DNA from: a virus
Length of the DNA: 28,824 nucleotides
Strand: one strand, 5' to 3'
Virus record (IMG/VR): IMGVR_UViG_3300034374_004198
Coordinates: 1-28,824 of that record
Shown here: positions 9,076 to 19,445 of the stretch, piece by piece
How positions within the stretch are numbered: position 1 is the first letter of the stretch
How the letters are laid out: each line of letters begins with the position of its first letter
Notes under the pieces: generated by a model
What the model saw: the letters and a program-made list of their open reading frames with translations, nothing else
Told to the model about the DNA's origin: nothing
Databases searched by the model: none
Made by a program: the position numbers and the translations under genes

Positions 9076-12000
9076 TTCAAATACCTTCTATTATCTAATT
9101 CTTTCCAAAAACTTCCTAAGTATATACTAATCCATTCAGTATCTTCGTACTGTATAGCTAATTCTCTAGCATAAGCATCTAGTTCTTCTCTTATCAAGTC
9201 AATATTACCTGATGTACCACTAAGTGTAGCAGCAGTTTTACCAGGAATACCACCTTTAGGAATTGTTATACCTCTAAATTTTCCACCATTAAGCACTACA
9301 TCTATAGCTCTATCATACTCTTTAAAGAATTTTTGTAATGGTTCAAATGCAGGTGATTCTCTAAGTAATGGTTCATTTTCCCAATCTCTTAGTTCTAGTA
9401 TGATTTGGTATTTATCTGCCATTAATACAGCATCTCCTAAACTACCATAAGCTATAACACCATACTCTTCTTGCAATCTACTTTTCTCTGCAGAATATCT
9501 TTCTTGTCTAGCTGAAGCAGTTAATGTTTTATCTTCTTTTAATTCTTCTTTAAAATTCTCTAACTCAAACTGTAGTAATGATTGTTGTACTGCACGTGAA
9601 TATGCATTAGGTTCTAGTGTTTCTCCACCTGCCATAAATGCAGGTAATGAAAACTCATCATCTACTCTATCAGGAAATAAATGTATAGCTGTGTATGGTT
9701 TTCTATCCATTAATTCTTTATTTTCATTTTGAACCCAAAACGCATATGATTCTTTTTTAACAGGAAATCTACCTTGTTTTGCAGTAGATGATTGTCTAAG
9801 TGGTATAGGGTTCAATCCATACTTATTAATAAATTGTTGTGTCGTTACATAATAATCAAACTGATTAGCTTCTAATAATTGTTGATATTTTTGTCCAAGT
9901 ACTTGTATTGTCCACCAAGCACCATTCTTATCTTTAACTTCATATCTTGGTTGTATAGCAGTAGGATATGCAGCTTGTGCAGAACCTCTTACTAACCAAT
10001 GTATAGCAGCAGCTTTTTCTGCTTCTTGCATAGCAACTTTAATTGATTCTTCATCTTCAGGTGTCCATTTACCTGCGTAGTAATATAAAGTAAATATATC
10101 CATAACTGTTCTTGAATAAGAAGCATTAATTTCTTCTGTAGCTTCTTGTGATAATGGAACTGCTTTCATAATACCTTTAAACCAAGAAGGTAATTCATCA
10201 ATAAAGTTGACACCACCACCAGGTTGTTCAAAGTTTCCTAAGACAAAATCATTTAAAAATTTAGGTGCTGTTGCAATTTTGGTTAATATTTTAAATGGAA
10301 ATGTAACTATAGGACCAAATCCTGGTGAGAAACCATTAGCAGATATTAAGTTAAGTCCTTCTAAGAAACCATATGGTTTTACTCTTACACCTTCATCAGT
10401 TAAATCTTCTCCAAGTAATGTTGTCTGTAATGGTGCAAATCCAAAAGCACCAGGTATAGCTGTCATACCAAATGTCATAACATTCATAACATCAACATAA
10501 TTAAATAACAGTTCTCCTGTTACAGGGTCTGATGTAAAGAATGCATTATCTGTATCCCAAGGTTTTGCTTCTTTTCCTCTATCAATACCAATACGAGTTC
10601 TATTAAACTTCTGTGGGTTTTCAATAAGTAAGTTACCCCAAGTTTTTAAAACTTCTTGCCATATTTCAGGAAATGGTACATATGATGACATAACATCAGA
10701 TAACACGTGTCTATCAGAACTAGCGTACAAAAGATTTCTAACTTGTTCCATAGCTTTATATTTAAGTAATGTTTCTGCTTGTTCTAGTGTTATAATGGTA
10801 TTTTCTTCTGCAGGTAACTTAGATTTTTTTAGTAAATTCTTGAATAAATCACTATCTCCTACCCAAGTCTTAGCACCTACAATAAATTCTTTTTTAACAT
10901 CTTCTGTCATAAATGGTAATAAATCTTCTGCAAGTGTATAAAACGACCATCTAAACATTGGGTCACGATTTAACCAATCAGATGGTTTAGTTAATAGTAA
11001 TGAGTATGCACTACCTAATGCTTCATCCCATTTGTTTAATGCACTTGTTGCTAATTGTCCTGTAGATGTTAAGTTTGGATTATTATTAAATGCTTGTTTT
11101 CTTGGACCTAAATCTAATTTAACTATATCTTCATCAAAGACTTGTTTTATTTTGTCATAAAATTTACCAAAGTATTTTTCTGTTTTAGCAGATAATACAG
11201 AATACTTTTGTGCTAATTCTAAATAATCTTCTCCATCAACAAATCCACCATTAGCAATAAACTCTCTTACTTTAGCTGCACCTAATGATAAATCTGCTTC
11301 GTAATCAGGAAATACTAATTCTCCACTTGGACCTGATATTATTTCTCTTGCTTGTACTTCAGTTATTTCTTGTCCATTACGTAATATTTTTCTACTTTCA
11401 TTACCTTGTAATCTAGCTATTTCATATTCTGCAGATTTTAAATATTTCATTAATTGGTTTTTATCTTTTAATATTGCTCTAACTTCAGAATCATCACTTC
11501 TTCTAATTAATTCATTGATATATTTTTTTCCTTGTGTAGTTTCTGTAAAAAACTTTAACGCTTTATTTGCACCATCTCTAGCAACCACAACAAACAATGG
11601 GTCACCTGCTTTATTTAAAATATCGTGAATCCATCCACGCCACCATTGAGGATTAATTACAGGAGTATCTCCAACCATTTTGTATTTATCAACCATAATG
11701 TAAAAATCTTCTGCTGCATTTAATTGTCTACCTCTTGGCTTTAATGCATTAGTTAATGATTGTTCTGCCATTGTTTGTACATAATATTTATCTGTATTGA
11801 AGAATGAACCTGATGGTGCAGCTTGTGCATATCCACCTTTTTTATTAATTATTTTTTTAGCTGTTTGAAAATTACTATCAAACAAAAATTCCATTACTTC
11901 TTGTATTACAGGAGAATCAATATTTATATTATCTATTCGTGCATCAGGTTGTCTATAAATAGGAACTTCTATTACATCATATGCACCCCTATTGTATCTT

Positions 12001-15000
12001 ATTGTAGATATTTTTTTAATTGGATGGTTATCAGGTAGTATTTGTAAAAATTCTTCTCTTAAATATATTTTTGGTTGATGAGCTTTTATAGCAATAGACA
12101 TAGCATTTTTAATATATTTTTCTGCTTCTGTTAATGAAGTAACATCTTCTATTTTTCCAAGTTGTACTGCAACATCTAGTATTACTGTGTTATCTACTAT
12201 TTCTATATTTATTCCGTGTTGTGCTTTTTCTAATTGCAACCTTATTGATGGATTAGTTGCGTAATTACTTACAGCATTTGCCAACTCTTCTTTAGTTGTA
12301 AATTCAATTATTTGTTTATATTTTTTATTTGGAATAACAGAAACTGCAGCTAAATCTATTTTACTTAAATTTGAAAAAGGTAATATATTTGGTGGGCTAT
12401 CTGTCATAAAAGTACTTTTTAAAAAGTTTCTACCATCTTTAACTTTTTGTTTACCTAATGTTTTAAGTTCACCAATAATTTCATCAAAAGCAAATTCAGT
12501 TACATTCTTACCATCAATAGCGTATTGTAAAAATGAATCTCCTACTTGTCCTGATGCATTTGTGTTAAGTCTTAACACTTTCATTATTTGCTGTATGTCA
12601 TCATACTTCAAAGTTTGTAATGCTTTTTGCATATCTACATTACCTAACAATTCAGCAACGCTATCTATATCATCTGCTGCAATAGCAGTAGAATATAATT
12701 GTTCTCCTAAACTATCTACAAGCTGTATATTCATAGGACTATTCTTAAACATTCCATTTGTTTTAAGCGAAGCTAATAACAATGGATGTGAAAATACATT
12801 AGGACCACCATACATAGCAATACGTACTGCTTCTTCAGGTGGAACTCTTAAACTTAATGCAGGTCTTAACATCCAAGATGGTTTTAATGCACGTTGCATT
12901 ATGTAATCAGAATATAAATAATCTAACCAACCAGTAGGTGCTAATGTAGTTTTACCTGAACGTAAATTCTTTTTTAATCCTCTTGTAGGTATCTTTGCAT
13001 TTTCTAATATTTTTTCTGTTAGCTTATAATCTTTTTGACCCCAAGTAGTAGATATTAATTTTTTAAGACCACTTCTATTTGGTCCAACCATTCTTCTAAA
13101 AGAACTTAATGCTCTTCCTAATTCTTGGTAATCAATTAATGGAGTAAAGTTATCAGCAAATTGACCTAAAGAAAAAGCAGTAGGAACAGCTATCTCTGTA
13201 GCTTCCAATATGTTTCCTGCATCATCAACTCTATCAGGTCTATATTTATATTTTGTTCCAGGAAATGCTAATGGTTGCCCTTCGCTGTCATACAGATATT
13301 TTCTTTTTTCTGCAATTTCATTATTAACAAAATCCATAACACCTTTGACTAAATCTTCTTCATCTGCTAAATCAGGATTATCTTTAATAACTTGATTTTT
13401 AATTTTATTATTTAATGTTCTAACAACTTTAACTATGTCATCTTGATTTCTAGCTTCAAGCAATTCACGAATGTAATAATCTCTAGTTTGTTGAGTTTCA
13501 CCTAATGTAATTAATATTCCATCTATGTTTTCTATTGTTTCACCAATGTAATTAACTGAAGCAAATCTACTTGGTGCTAAATCAAATAATCTTTTTACTC
13601 TTTGTGGTAATGCATTTTTTAACGAACCACCTAAACCAATAACACCTTTGAATGGGTCATCACTCATTTTTCCAAGTAACGCACCTACAGTATTTCTAAG
13701 TGGTGCAATATCTACAGATTGACCTGCAAATTTTTTAGCTAACTCGTTTGCCATATCTGCAACAACAGATTGTCGCATTGGTAATTTAGTAATTGGTGTT
13801 TCTATAGCAGCTTGTGCTATTTCTTGACCAACAAAAGAACCTGAATAAGGTGCAATCATTAAATCAGATAAATCTCCGTGTTTTAGTAAAGACATAACAA
13901 TTTCTTTCATAGAGTTTTTATCTTTAACTTGTGCTAATAGTTTTAATACTTTAGGGTCAACTTTACTTAATGAAGGTATATCTTTAAGTCTTGATATTGA
14001 ATCATTTTGTGTTAACGCATCTACAAACTTTTCTCCCCATTTAGAATCCATAATTTGTTCTGCAGTTTTACCAAAAGTTAATCTTCTAGCTTCTTTACCT
14101 TTTTTACCTGGAACAAATGTTTTTAATGCTCTAGTCATAAAAGCAGCATCATCAACATATTGTGCAACTTCTGTAGCAGATATTATTTGCCTACCTGCAG
14201 TTTTAGCTGCACCACCATAACCAAGTAATAAGTTTATTGGGTCTGCACCTAATCTAAATGCACCATCAATAATGGTAGAAGCTAACGCATAAGCTATATC
14301 TCCTTCTTGCGAAAATTGTGCAGCTACAACTCTACCTGGAGATATTGGTATTCTTTCTCCTGTTTTAGTTGTATAAGTAAATTGATATTCATCTCTTTCA
14401 AATTCTTCAGTTATTGGTTTACCATATACTTTTTGTGCTTCTTGATATGCTTCTGTAGGTGATTTACCTAATTTAATCTGTTTACTGTAAACATCAGTAT
14501 CTTCTAATGCGATTGAATTAGGTAAAATACCCACACCTAAGTTAAGTGGTTTACCTGCATTTACTTCATTGATAGCTCTACGAAATTCGTTTTCACCATA
14601 TGCTTCTTTTGCTTCATTATATTTATTATTAAATTCATTACCTAAAGTTGATTTACGTATTGATTCAGTTAATTGTTCTCCTGGAATTAATCCTGCCAAC
14701 GTATTACCAAGTACTGCTGTAGCAACATTTGAATCAGTAGCTTGTGCAGCAACTACAGAAGATTTAAAATTTCTTGATATATTTTGAAAAGCACTATCCA
14801 TAGCTAAAAAAGATAACTGTGTTGCTCTTTTTAAAGGATTAACTTGTGTATTAACTTTTACACGTTGTTTTTTTTCCATAGCACGTTGTTGTGTTTGTGC
14901 AATCTTTAAAGTATCTTCATCATCTGCTTTTAATCCCATAAGTGGTAAATAAGCAATTAATCTTTTATCCATACTTGGATAGGTATATGCCATATCTCTC

Positions 15001-15128
15001 ATAGCTTGTGCTAAATCAGGAGTAATAGCTCTTTCAAATTCAGATACTTCTTGAATGTTCTTATTTGTTTTTTCGGCTAATCCTTCTTTAACCTGTGAAG
15101 GCATATAGAAATTAGGTCTAAAATCCAT
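9072..15128 (-). CDS. Giant putative virion/ejection protein (2018 aa)
   Basis: At 2018 residues this is the largest gene of the window. It is a soluble, highly helical protein with alternating charged helices. The segment near 760-800 (ALKPSWMLRPALSLRVPPEE) has the W-x-R-P-x-x-x-R-x-P-x-E-E pattern that I recall from very large virion proteins of actinobacterial phages. Moderately hydrophobic Gly/Phe-rich stretches occur near 1540-1620. No enzymatic motif is obvious. It follows the portal and two small proteins and precedes the lysozyme-domain gene by one gene, so I infer a large internal (ejection-type) or tail-length protein. One base separates its ATG from the stop of the upstream gene. 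The ORF is certain, the role moderately likely. Confidence 0.8.
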   Translation of the reverse strand: MDFRPNFYMPSQVKEGLAEKTNKNIQEVSEFERAITPDLAQAMRDMAYTYPSMDKRLIAYLPLMGLKADDEDTLKIAQTQQRAMEKKQRVKVNTQVNPLKRATQLSFLAMDSAFQNISRNFKSSVVAAQATDSNVATAVLGNTLAGLIPGEQLTESIRKSTLGNEFNNKYNEAKEAYGENEFRRAINEVNAGKPLNLGVGILPNSIALEDTDVYSKQIKLGKSPTEAYQEAQKVYGKPITEEFERDEYQFTYTTKTGERIPISPGRVVAAQFSQEGDIAYALASTIIDGAFRLGADPINLLLGYGGAAKTAGRQIISATEVAQYVDDAAFMTRALKTFVPGKKGKEARRLTFGKTAEQIMDSKWGEKFVDALTQNDSISRLKDIPSLSKVDPKVLKLLAQVKDKNSMKEIVMSLLKHGDLSDLMIAPYSGSFVGQEIAQAAIETPITKLPMRQSVVADMANELAKKFAGQSVDIAPLRNTVGALLGKMSDDPFKGVIGLGGSLKNALPQRVKRLFDLAPSRFASVNYIGETIENIDGILITLGETQQTRDYYIRELLEARNQDDIVKVVRTLNNKIKNQVIKDNPDLADEEDLVKGVMDFVNNEIAEKRKYLYDSEGQPLAFPGTKYKYRPDRVDDAGNILEATEIAVPTAFSLGQFADNFTPLIDYQELGRALSSFRRMVGPNRSGLKKLISTTWGQKDYKLTEKILENAKIPTRGLKKNLRSGKTTLAPTGWLDYLYSDYIMQRALKPSWMLRPALSLRVPPEEAVRIAMYGGPNVFSHPLLLASLKTNGMFKNSPMNIQLVDSLGEQLYSTAIAADDIDSVAELLGNVDMQKALQTLKYDDIQQIMKVLRLNTNASGQVGDSFLQYAIDGKNVTEFAFDEIIGELKTLGKQKVKDGRNFLKSTFMTDSPPNILPFSNLSKIDLAAVSVIPNKKYKQIIEFTTKEELANAVSNYATNPSIRLQLEKAQHGINIEIVDNTVILDVAVQLGKIEDVTSLTEAEKYIKNAMSIAIKAHQPKIYLREEFLQILPDNHPIKKISTIRYNRGAYDVIEVPIYRQPDARIDNINIDSPVIQEVMEFLFDSNFQTAKKIINKKGGYAQAAPSGSFFNTDKYYVQTMAEQSLTNALKPRGRQLNAAEDFYIMVDKYKMVGDTPVINPQWWRGWIHDILNKAGDPLFVVVARDGANKALKFFTETTQGKKYINELIRRSDDSEVRAILKDKNQLMKYLKSAEYEIARLQGNESRKILRNGQEITEVQAREIISGPSGELVFPDYEADLSLGAAKVREFIANGGFVDGEDYLELAQKYSVLSAKTEKYFGKFYDKIKQVFDEDIVKLDLGPRKQAFNNNPNLTSTGQLATSALNKWDEALGSAYSLLLTKPSDWLNRDPMFRWSFYTLAEDLLPFMTEDVKKEFIVGAKTWVGDSDLFKNLLKKSKLPAEENTIITLEQAETLLKYKAMEQVRNLLYASSDRHVLSDVMSSYVPFPEIWQEVLKTWGNLLIENPQKFNRTRIGIDRGKEAKPWDTDNAFFTSDPVTGELLFNYVDVMNVMTFGMTAIPGAFGFAPLQTTLLGEDLTDEGVRVKPYGFLEGLNLISANGFSPGFGPIVTFPFKILTKIATAPKFLNDFVLGNFEQPGGGVNFIDELPSWFKGIMKAVPLSQEATEEINASYSRTVMDIFTLYYYAGKWTPEDEESIKVAMQEAEKAAAIHWLVRGSAQAAYPTAIQPRYEVKDKNGAWWTIQVLGQKYQQLLEANQFDYYVTTQQFINKYGLNPIPLRQSSTAKQGRFPVKKESYAFWVQNENKELMDRKPYTAIHLFPDRVDDEFSLPAFMAGGETLEPNAYSRAVQQSLLQFELENFKEELKEDKTLTASARQERYSAEKSRLQEEYGVIAYGSLGDAVLMADKYQIILELRDWENEPLLRESPAFEPLQKFFKEYDRAIDVVLNGGKFRGITIPKGGIPGKTAATLSGTSGNIDLIREELDAYARELAIQYEDTEWISIYLGSFWKELDNRRYLK

Positions 15129-15129
15129 A

Positions 15130-15540
15130 TTAACCTATATCTATATCTGCTTCTAATAGCTCATCCCATATTGGGTCAGGTAATACTCTTTTCGCTGCTT
15201 TAAAAATATTAGCAACTGTATTAGTTGCCATTGGTGTAGGACCATTATCTCCTGCACCTAATGGAATACCTGATGTAATAGGTTCAAAAGGTTTATTAGT
15301 AGGTGCTGCTAAATTAATTGGCGATTTAGGAACTATTGGTCTAGTAGGTGCAACTCGTGGTCCACCACCTTGCATTGGACTAATAGCACCTGCTTGTTCT
15401 TCTAGCATTGTTGTCTGCCCTGTTGGGTCGCCTTTTTTTCTAGGTGGTGCAACTATATCTGCAAACGCACCTGATTGTGTTAGGTCGGTAGCTTCCTCCA
15501 ACGCTTTGCTTCTTCTTCCTCTATTATATTTATTTGCCAT
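15130..15540 (-). CDS. Small Pro/Gly-rich late protein (136 aa)
   Basis: Two starts are possible: ATG 15549 (MTYMANKY) and ATG 15540 (MANKY). The AGGAG at 15549-15554 touches the first but lies 9 nt before the second, so I choose 15540. The N-terminus is basic (NKYNRGRRSK). The middle, about residues 30-105, is rich in Pro, Gly, Ala and Thr and probably disordered. The C-terminus forms an amphipathic helix ending DELLEADIDIG. It overlaps the preceding 69-aa gene by 11 nt and is one base from the 2018-aa gene. A flexible linker, scaffold-like or portal-associated role is possible from its place, but I recognise no family. Confidence 0.75.
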   Translation of the reverse strand: MANKYNRGRRSKALEEATDLTQSGAFADIVAPPRKKGDPTGQTTMLEEQAGAISPMQGGGPRVAPTRPIVPKSPINLAAPTNKPFEPITSGIPLGAGDNGPTPMATNTVANIFKAAKRVLPDPIWDELLEADIDIG

Positions 15541-15739
15541 ATAAGTCATCTCCTAGTTCAGGGTTGTATTCGTATTCAAATGTTAAGTTAATAAAAAAAT
15601 GAGGATGTGGTGTAGGTAATGTTATAAATTGGCTCATAACTACACTATTTAATTTATCTGTACCTGTATATGCTTCATCTGACCAATCTTCTTGATTAAT
15701 CATATTGTAAAACTTAGCGATTACTTCTTGTTCATCCAA
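15530..15739 (-). CDS. Small late protein with TTG start (69 aa)
   Basis: The gene begins at TTG 15739-15737, inside the last codons of the portal gene (8-nt overlap). AAGGAG lies 6 nt upstream, so the ribosome-binding site supports the TTG; the nearby ATG at 15735 is in another frame and soon stops. The product begins MDEQEVIAKFYNMINQEDWS and contains an aromatic stretch near FFINLTFEYEYNP. No domain is recognised. It is acidic and short, and lies between portal and the Pro/Gly-rich protein, where connector or head-completion proteins are often encoded. The function remains unknown. Confidence 0.72.
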   Translation of the reverse strand: MDEQEVIAKFYNMINQEDWSDEAYTGTDKLNSVVMSQFITLPTPHPHFFINLTFEYEYNPELGDDLYGK

Positions 15740-17522
15740 GAGGAACTCCTTGTGGTGGTGGTCCTGCTTGACCTAAAGCACCAAGTACTTGTTCAATTCC
15801 TGGTAATCCACCTCCAGGACCTGCAGGTATTTGTGGTCCACCTTGACCCAACAACGCTAATTCTTCAGGTGTAGGTTCTTCGCCTTCTGCTGTATAAAAT
15901 TTATCTAAAATCTCTGACATTTTTTGTGGATTTTTTCTTATCTCTATAGCAGACATTAATGCCTTTTGGTCGCCTTGTGATGCTTGTGCCATAAGAGTTT
16001 CAAACAAAACTGTTTCTGCTCTTTCTGCGTGAATACGTTGTTGTATTCTAGTTATGTTATCTAATCCATCCATATTCTCTTGTAGAGTTTGTGTATCTAT
16101 AATTCCTTGTTGCTTTAATTGCAAACCAGTAATAATTTTTTGTGCTTCATCAAATCCTGCCATAACACCATAAACTCTTCTAGTTTCATAAACTTCTGAT
16201 ATATCAGTTTCAGGTGTATAGCTTTCTTTAAAAGAAGTTCCTTTATGCCTACCTGCAATAGGTTTACGCACATTACCAAACATTAACTCATCATATTCAA
16301 GTCGTTTAGCATCCATCTCTTCTAAAGCATCTTTTAATACTGTTTGATATTCTCTAACGTGTAGTGATGCAGATTGTCCTAGTTCTTCTAGTCCTCTACC
16401 AGTAACAAAAGAGTTTGGAGATTGACCATCATCAGATACAGGATATGCAGCACCAAGTCGCAAGTGTCGCTCTAGTCTATCTACTTGTTGAAATAGTTGG
16501 TATGGTAGATTGTTGACAGGCTTTGACACTTGTGAACCTGGTGTTAAATAGTTAACAGCAAATCTGCCTTTTCTATATTTACCTGATTCAATTTCTCCTA
16601 CAATATTTGTTTCTGTAAATACTGCATCTTCCATAGCAATAGTTCCAAGAATATTAATCTTTGCCATATTTGCCATAAGACCAGTTATGTGTTGGAACTG
16701 TGATTGCATTTGGTCAAACGCATATCGTTTAGCAACAATAAACGCAGGACCTGACCTTAATATGTTAGGAATAAAATCTATAATTTTTTTATTTTCAGGA
16801 AGATAAATATACGTTCCTTCTTTGTCATAATACTGAACTAATACTTTTCCGTGTCCTGTAGAGTTAGCCCAACTTCCTGCTCTATCTGTACTATCAAGTA
16901 AAGCAGAGTATGGATTTTGAAAACCTTGTTGTCCTTTTTCTGCTTGTTGATAAATATATGCTTTAGCTTCAGGATATTGTTCAGCTAATATTCTATGTGG
17001 AACTCTACGTATAATTGCTAATTCATCAGGTTGTTGGTCATTACCAAATGTTCCTGGATAACAAGTAAACGAATCTTGTAGTTCTGCATATGGATATGGA
17101 TTACCATCTCTATCTCTTCTATGACCTAATGTCCAAACAATAAATCCATAACCAGGTAACCATCTTGCTGCTTGTGGTAATTGTTTATCTAGCTTTTGAA
17201 ATTTATCATAAGCAGTAACAATTCTCTCTAGCTTCTCTGATTTTTTCTTTGCTCTTTCACTATCCTTTTCGTTGATTATATCAACTTTTAAATCAGGACT
17301 TCTACCCAGTTTTTGTGCAAATCTTTCTAGTGCAGTTAAAAATAAGTTAGGTGCAGGTAATTCGTGATATTCTACATTAATTGTATTACCTAGCAACGCT
17401 TTAACTGCTGCTTCACCACCATTCATAATATCCCTAATTCTACTTCTATCAATAAGTGATTCTTGATTGATAACTCTTAGGTAATCTATTCTGTCATATA
17501 ATTTATCGCTGTTAAGTGGCAT
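15732..17522 (-). CDS. Portal protein (596 aa)
   Basis: The portal is the dodecameric ring at the capsid vertex through which DNA is packaged and ejected. Evidence is the position directly after TerL, the length (596 aa, normal for portals of this class) and the sequence. An N-terminal helical region (residues 1-60) leads into a segment with PAPNLFLTALERFAQKLG, followed by a long helical wing. Residues about 120-200 carry a mixed alpha/beta core with WLPGYGFIVWTLGHRRDRDG and SFTCYPGTFG. A stem/clip region and long helices follow, as in SPP1/phi29-type portals. The last 45 residues are Gly/Pro-rich (LLGQGGPQIPAGPGGGLPGI) and probably disordered. ATG 17522 directly abuts the TAG of terL. The call is by overall pattern, not by one decisive motif. 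Confidence 0.85.
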   Translation of the reverse strand: MPLNSDKLYDRIDYLRVINQESLIDRSRIRDIMNGGEAAVKALLGNTINVEYHELPAPNLFLTALERFAQKLGRSPDLKVDIINEKDSERAKKKSEKLERIVTAYDKFQKLDKQLPQAARWLPGYGFIVWTLGHRRDRDGNPYPYAELQDSFTCYPGTFGNDQQPDELAIIRRVPHRILAEQYPEAKAYIYQQAEKGQQGFQNPYSALLDSTDRAGSWANSTGHGKVLVQYYDKEGTYIYLPENKKIIDFIPNILRSGPAFIVAKRYAFDQMQSQFQHITGLMANMAKINILGTIAMEDAVFTETNIVGEIESGKYRKGRFAVNYLTPGSQVSKPVNNLPYQLFQQVDRLERHLRLGAAYPVSDDGQSPNSFVTGRGLEELGQSASLHVREYQTVLKDALEEMDAKRLEYDELMFGNVRKPIAGRHKGTSFKESYTPETDISEVYETRRVYGVMAGFDEAQKIITGLQLKQQGIIDTQTLQENMDGLDNITRIQQRIHAERAETVLFETLMAQASQGDQKALMSAIEIRKNPQKMSEILDKFYTAEGEEPTPEELALLGQGGPQIPAGPGGGLPGIEQVLGALGQAGPPPQGVPLG

Positions 17523-19445
17523 CTATCTCCAATTATCTATATCCATCATACTAGATTCGTACCCTGAAAAGCTAGGATTATAATCATATCCTAACTCTGC
17601 AAAGCGTTCTTTTTGCATACGCCTAATTGCTCTCATTGGAAACCAACTAGCCATAACTATGTCTGTCTTTGTACCCACACTCTTGCTTTTATTCTTAGCA
17701 GAACTAAAGTACACTAACTGACTTGTATATAAGTTTACCTTCTCTTGTGCTTCAAAGCTAAGATATGGCAAAGAAATATTTTGTTCTTGAAACATAGGTC
17801 GCATAGCAGTAACACCATAAATTGGGTCAAATTTATTCTTATGTGTTTCGTGTCCTTCTAAAAATATTCCGTGCTTAGATGCAAAATCTCTAATACTTTT
17901 ATCTTGTCGTATTGCTTTTTGAAATCCGTTTTCTTCAATAACCCAATGAGATACATTATATTTTAACCACCACTCTTTCATAATCTCTAGTGCTTGTGGA
18001 ATACCACCACCTAAATTGTTATTCATATCTACCATATGTAATTTGTTTGTTACTGAATCATATGCCCATAAGAACGCAGCTTGATAACCTGTAGATGCAG
18101 GGTCTAATCCTGCTATAAGTCTTGTACCTTGTGGTATGTGTCCTATGTTTCTTTTTTGGTCACGACACGCTTCTATTTCTTCTCTATCAAACAAAGCTAA
18201 ACCATCAGGCATAGCAACATTCAAATAAACCATTTCATAAATTGCTCTACCACCTGTAGTTTCTGCAGCTCTCTTTCTATCCATTAACCATTTGTAAGTT
18301 CTTTTACCTGCCCATAACATACAATCAATATGTTCTTCTTCATTCCAATCAGGTAAATTACAAGCAGTATCGTGTGCTTCTTCTACAGTTGCAACCCAAC
18401 TTTGATTATCAAGTAGGTGTGAATATAAATCATCATAATGTTGTCTTGAACCAATAACTACCATAGCAGTATGTTCCTCTTTTCTTGATGACAATGTTGT
18501 TGTCCACCAACTTCTAGTATTTTCTCTTGATGATGGTTGCATTGTAGAGTTATGGTCCTCAATGTCATCTGCAATAATAATATCGCAATCACGAGAAAGT
18601 ATCTTACCACCTCTACCAATACCAACCATAGTTGGAGATTTAATACCAGTTACAGTTCTAGTACCTACAGTAAAACCATTTTGTGACCAAGACTTACCTG
18701 TACGAGATGTAGGTTTAAATTTTGCACCAGGTCCACATATTTCTTCAATTAATAATTCATTACTTTCTAGTTGGTCAAGTACAGAACCTACAGCATTCTT
18801 AGCAATCTCTTCGTTACCACCTACCCATAAAATACGAATGTTAGGATTTTTACAAATAAGCCATACTGCAAAATGAATTAACAAATCTGTTTTTCCGTGT
18901 CGTGGTGGTGATAATATTAATTGCTGTCCACCATTGTCTATAGCATTCATAATTTGATTTATCCACTTCTTGTGAAATTCAGGTGTTTCGTATGCTATAC
19001 CTTGTTCTGTTTGAAAATATCTTTGTCTAAAATCTTCAAAGTCAGCTAATGTTTTTTCTGCAACTTGTGGTAGTTTCCAGTTATCTTGTTCTTTCTTTGT
19101 TTTTAAATCTTCAATGTATGCAGAAAATGCCATAGATACTGCACCAACTGTTGTGCCTAATATCTCTGCAACTTCTTGCATTGTTATTTTTTCTGTGTAT
19201 ATATCTGCAGCTAAACCTGATTCAATTATGTCGTTATAAACTTGTCCTCTACGTGCTTGTACATTTGTTTTTCTACTAGGTATTTCAAGTACATCATCTT
19301 GTTGTGACCATTCCTTACCTGCTTTTCTAGCACGTTTCTTTTGCATATTAATTCTGTTAGCACAACGTGTAGAACAATATTTTTTTGCTCTAGGTGGTAA
19401 TGGTCTATGACAACCTGCTGCGTAACATAATTTTTTATTTGCCAT
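17523..19445 (-). CDS. terL: Terminase large subunit with N-terminal zinc finger and HTH
   Basis: This is the ATP-driven DNA packaging motor and nuclease. From ATG 19445 (MANKKLCYAAGC) it is 640 residues; an upstream in-frame GTG at 19454 adds only three. Residues 7-28 form a C-x4-C...C-x3-C zinc finger, and about 85-115 a helix-turn-helix (KITMQEVAEILGTTVGAVSM). The ATPase has Walker A SPPRHGKT at 179-186 and Walker B CDIIIADDIED at 287-297. The nuclease domain starts with GLDPAS (D448) in TRLIAGLDPASTG, followed by the conserved late acidic region. No separate small terminase is seen. The N-terminal 120 residues look like a DNA-recognition module fused to the motor. The gene overlaps the upstream zinc-ribbon ORF by 11 nt and directly abuts the portal. 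Confidence 0.95.
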   Translation of the reverse strand: MANKKLCYAAGCHRPLPPRAKKYCSTRCANRINMQKKRARKAGKEWSQQDDVLEIPSRKTNVQARRGQVYNDIIESGLAADIYTEKITMQEVAEILGTTVGAVSMAFSAYIEDLKTKKEQDNWKLPQVAEKTLADFEDFRQRYFQTEQGIAYETPEFHKKWINQIMNAIDNGGQQLILSPPRHGKTDLLIHFAVWLICKNPNIRILWVGGNEEIAKNAVGSVLDQLESNELLIEEICGPGAKFKPTSRTGKSWSQNGFTVGTRTVTGIKSPTMVGIGRGGKILSRDCDIIIADDIEDHNSTMQPSSRENTRSWWTTTLSSRKEEHTAMVVIGSRQHYDDLYSHLLDNQSWVATVEEAHDTACNLPDWNEEEHIDCMLWAGKRTYKWLMDRKRAAETTGGRAIYEMVYLNVAMPDGLALFDREEIEACRDQKRNIGHIPQGTRLIAGLDPASTGYQAAFLWAYDSVTNKLHMVDMNNNLGGGIPQALEIMKEWWLKYNVSHWVIEENGFQKAIRQDKSIRDFASKHGIFLEGHETHKNKFDPIYGVTAMRPMFQEQNISLPYLSFEAQEKVNLYTSQLVYFSSAKNKSKSVGTKTDIVMASWFPMRAIRRMQKERFAELGYDYNPSFSGYESSMMDIDNWR

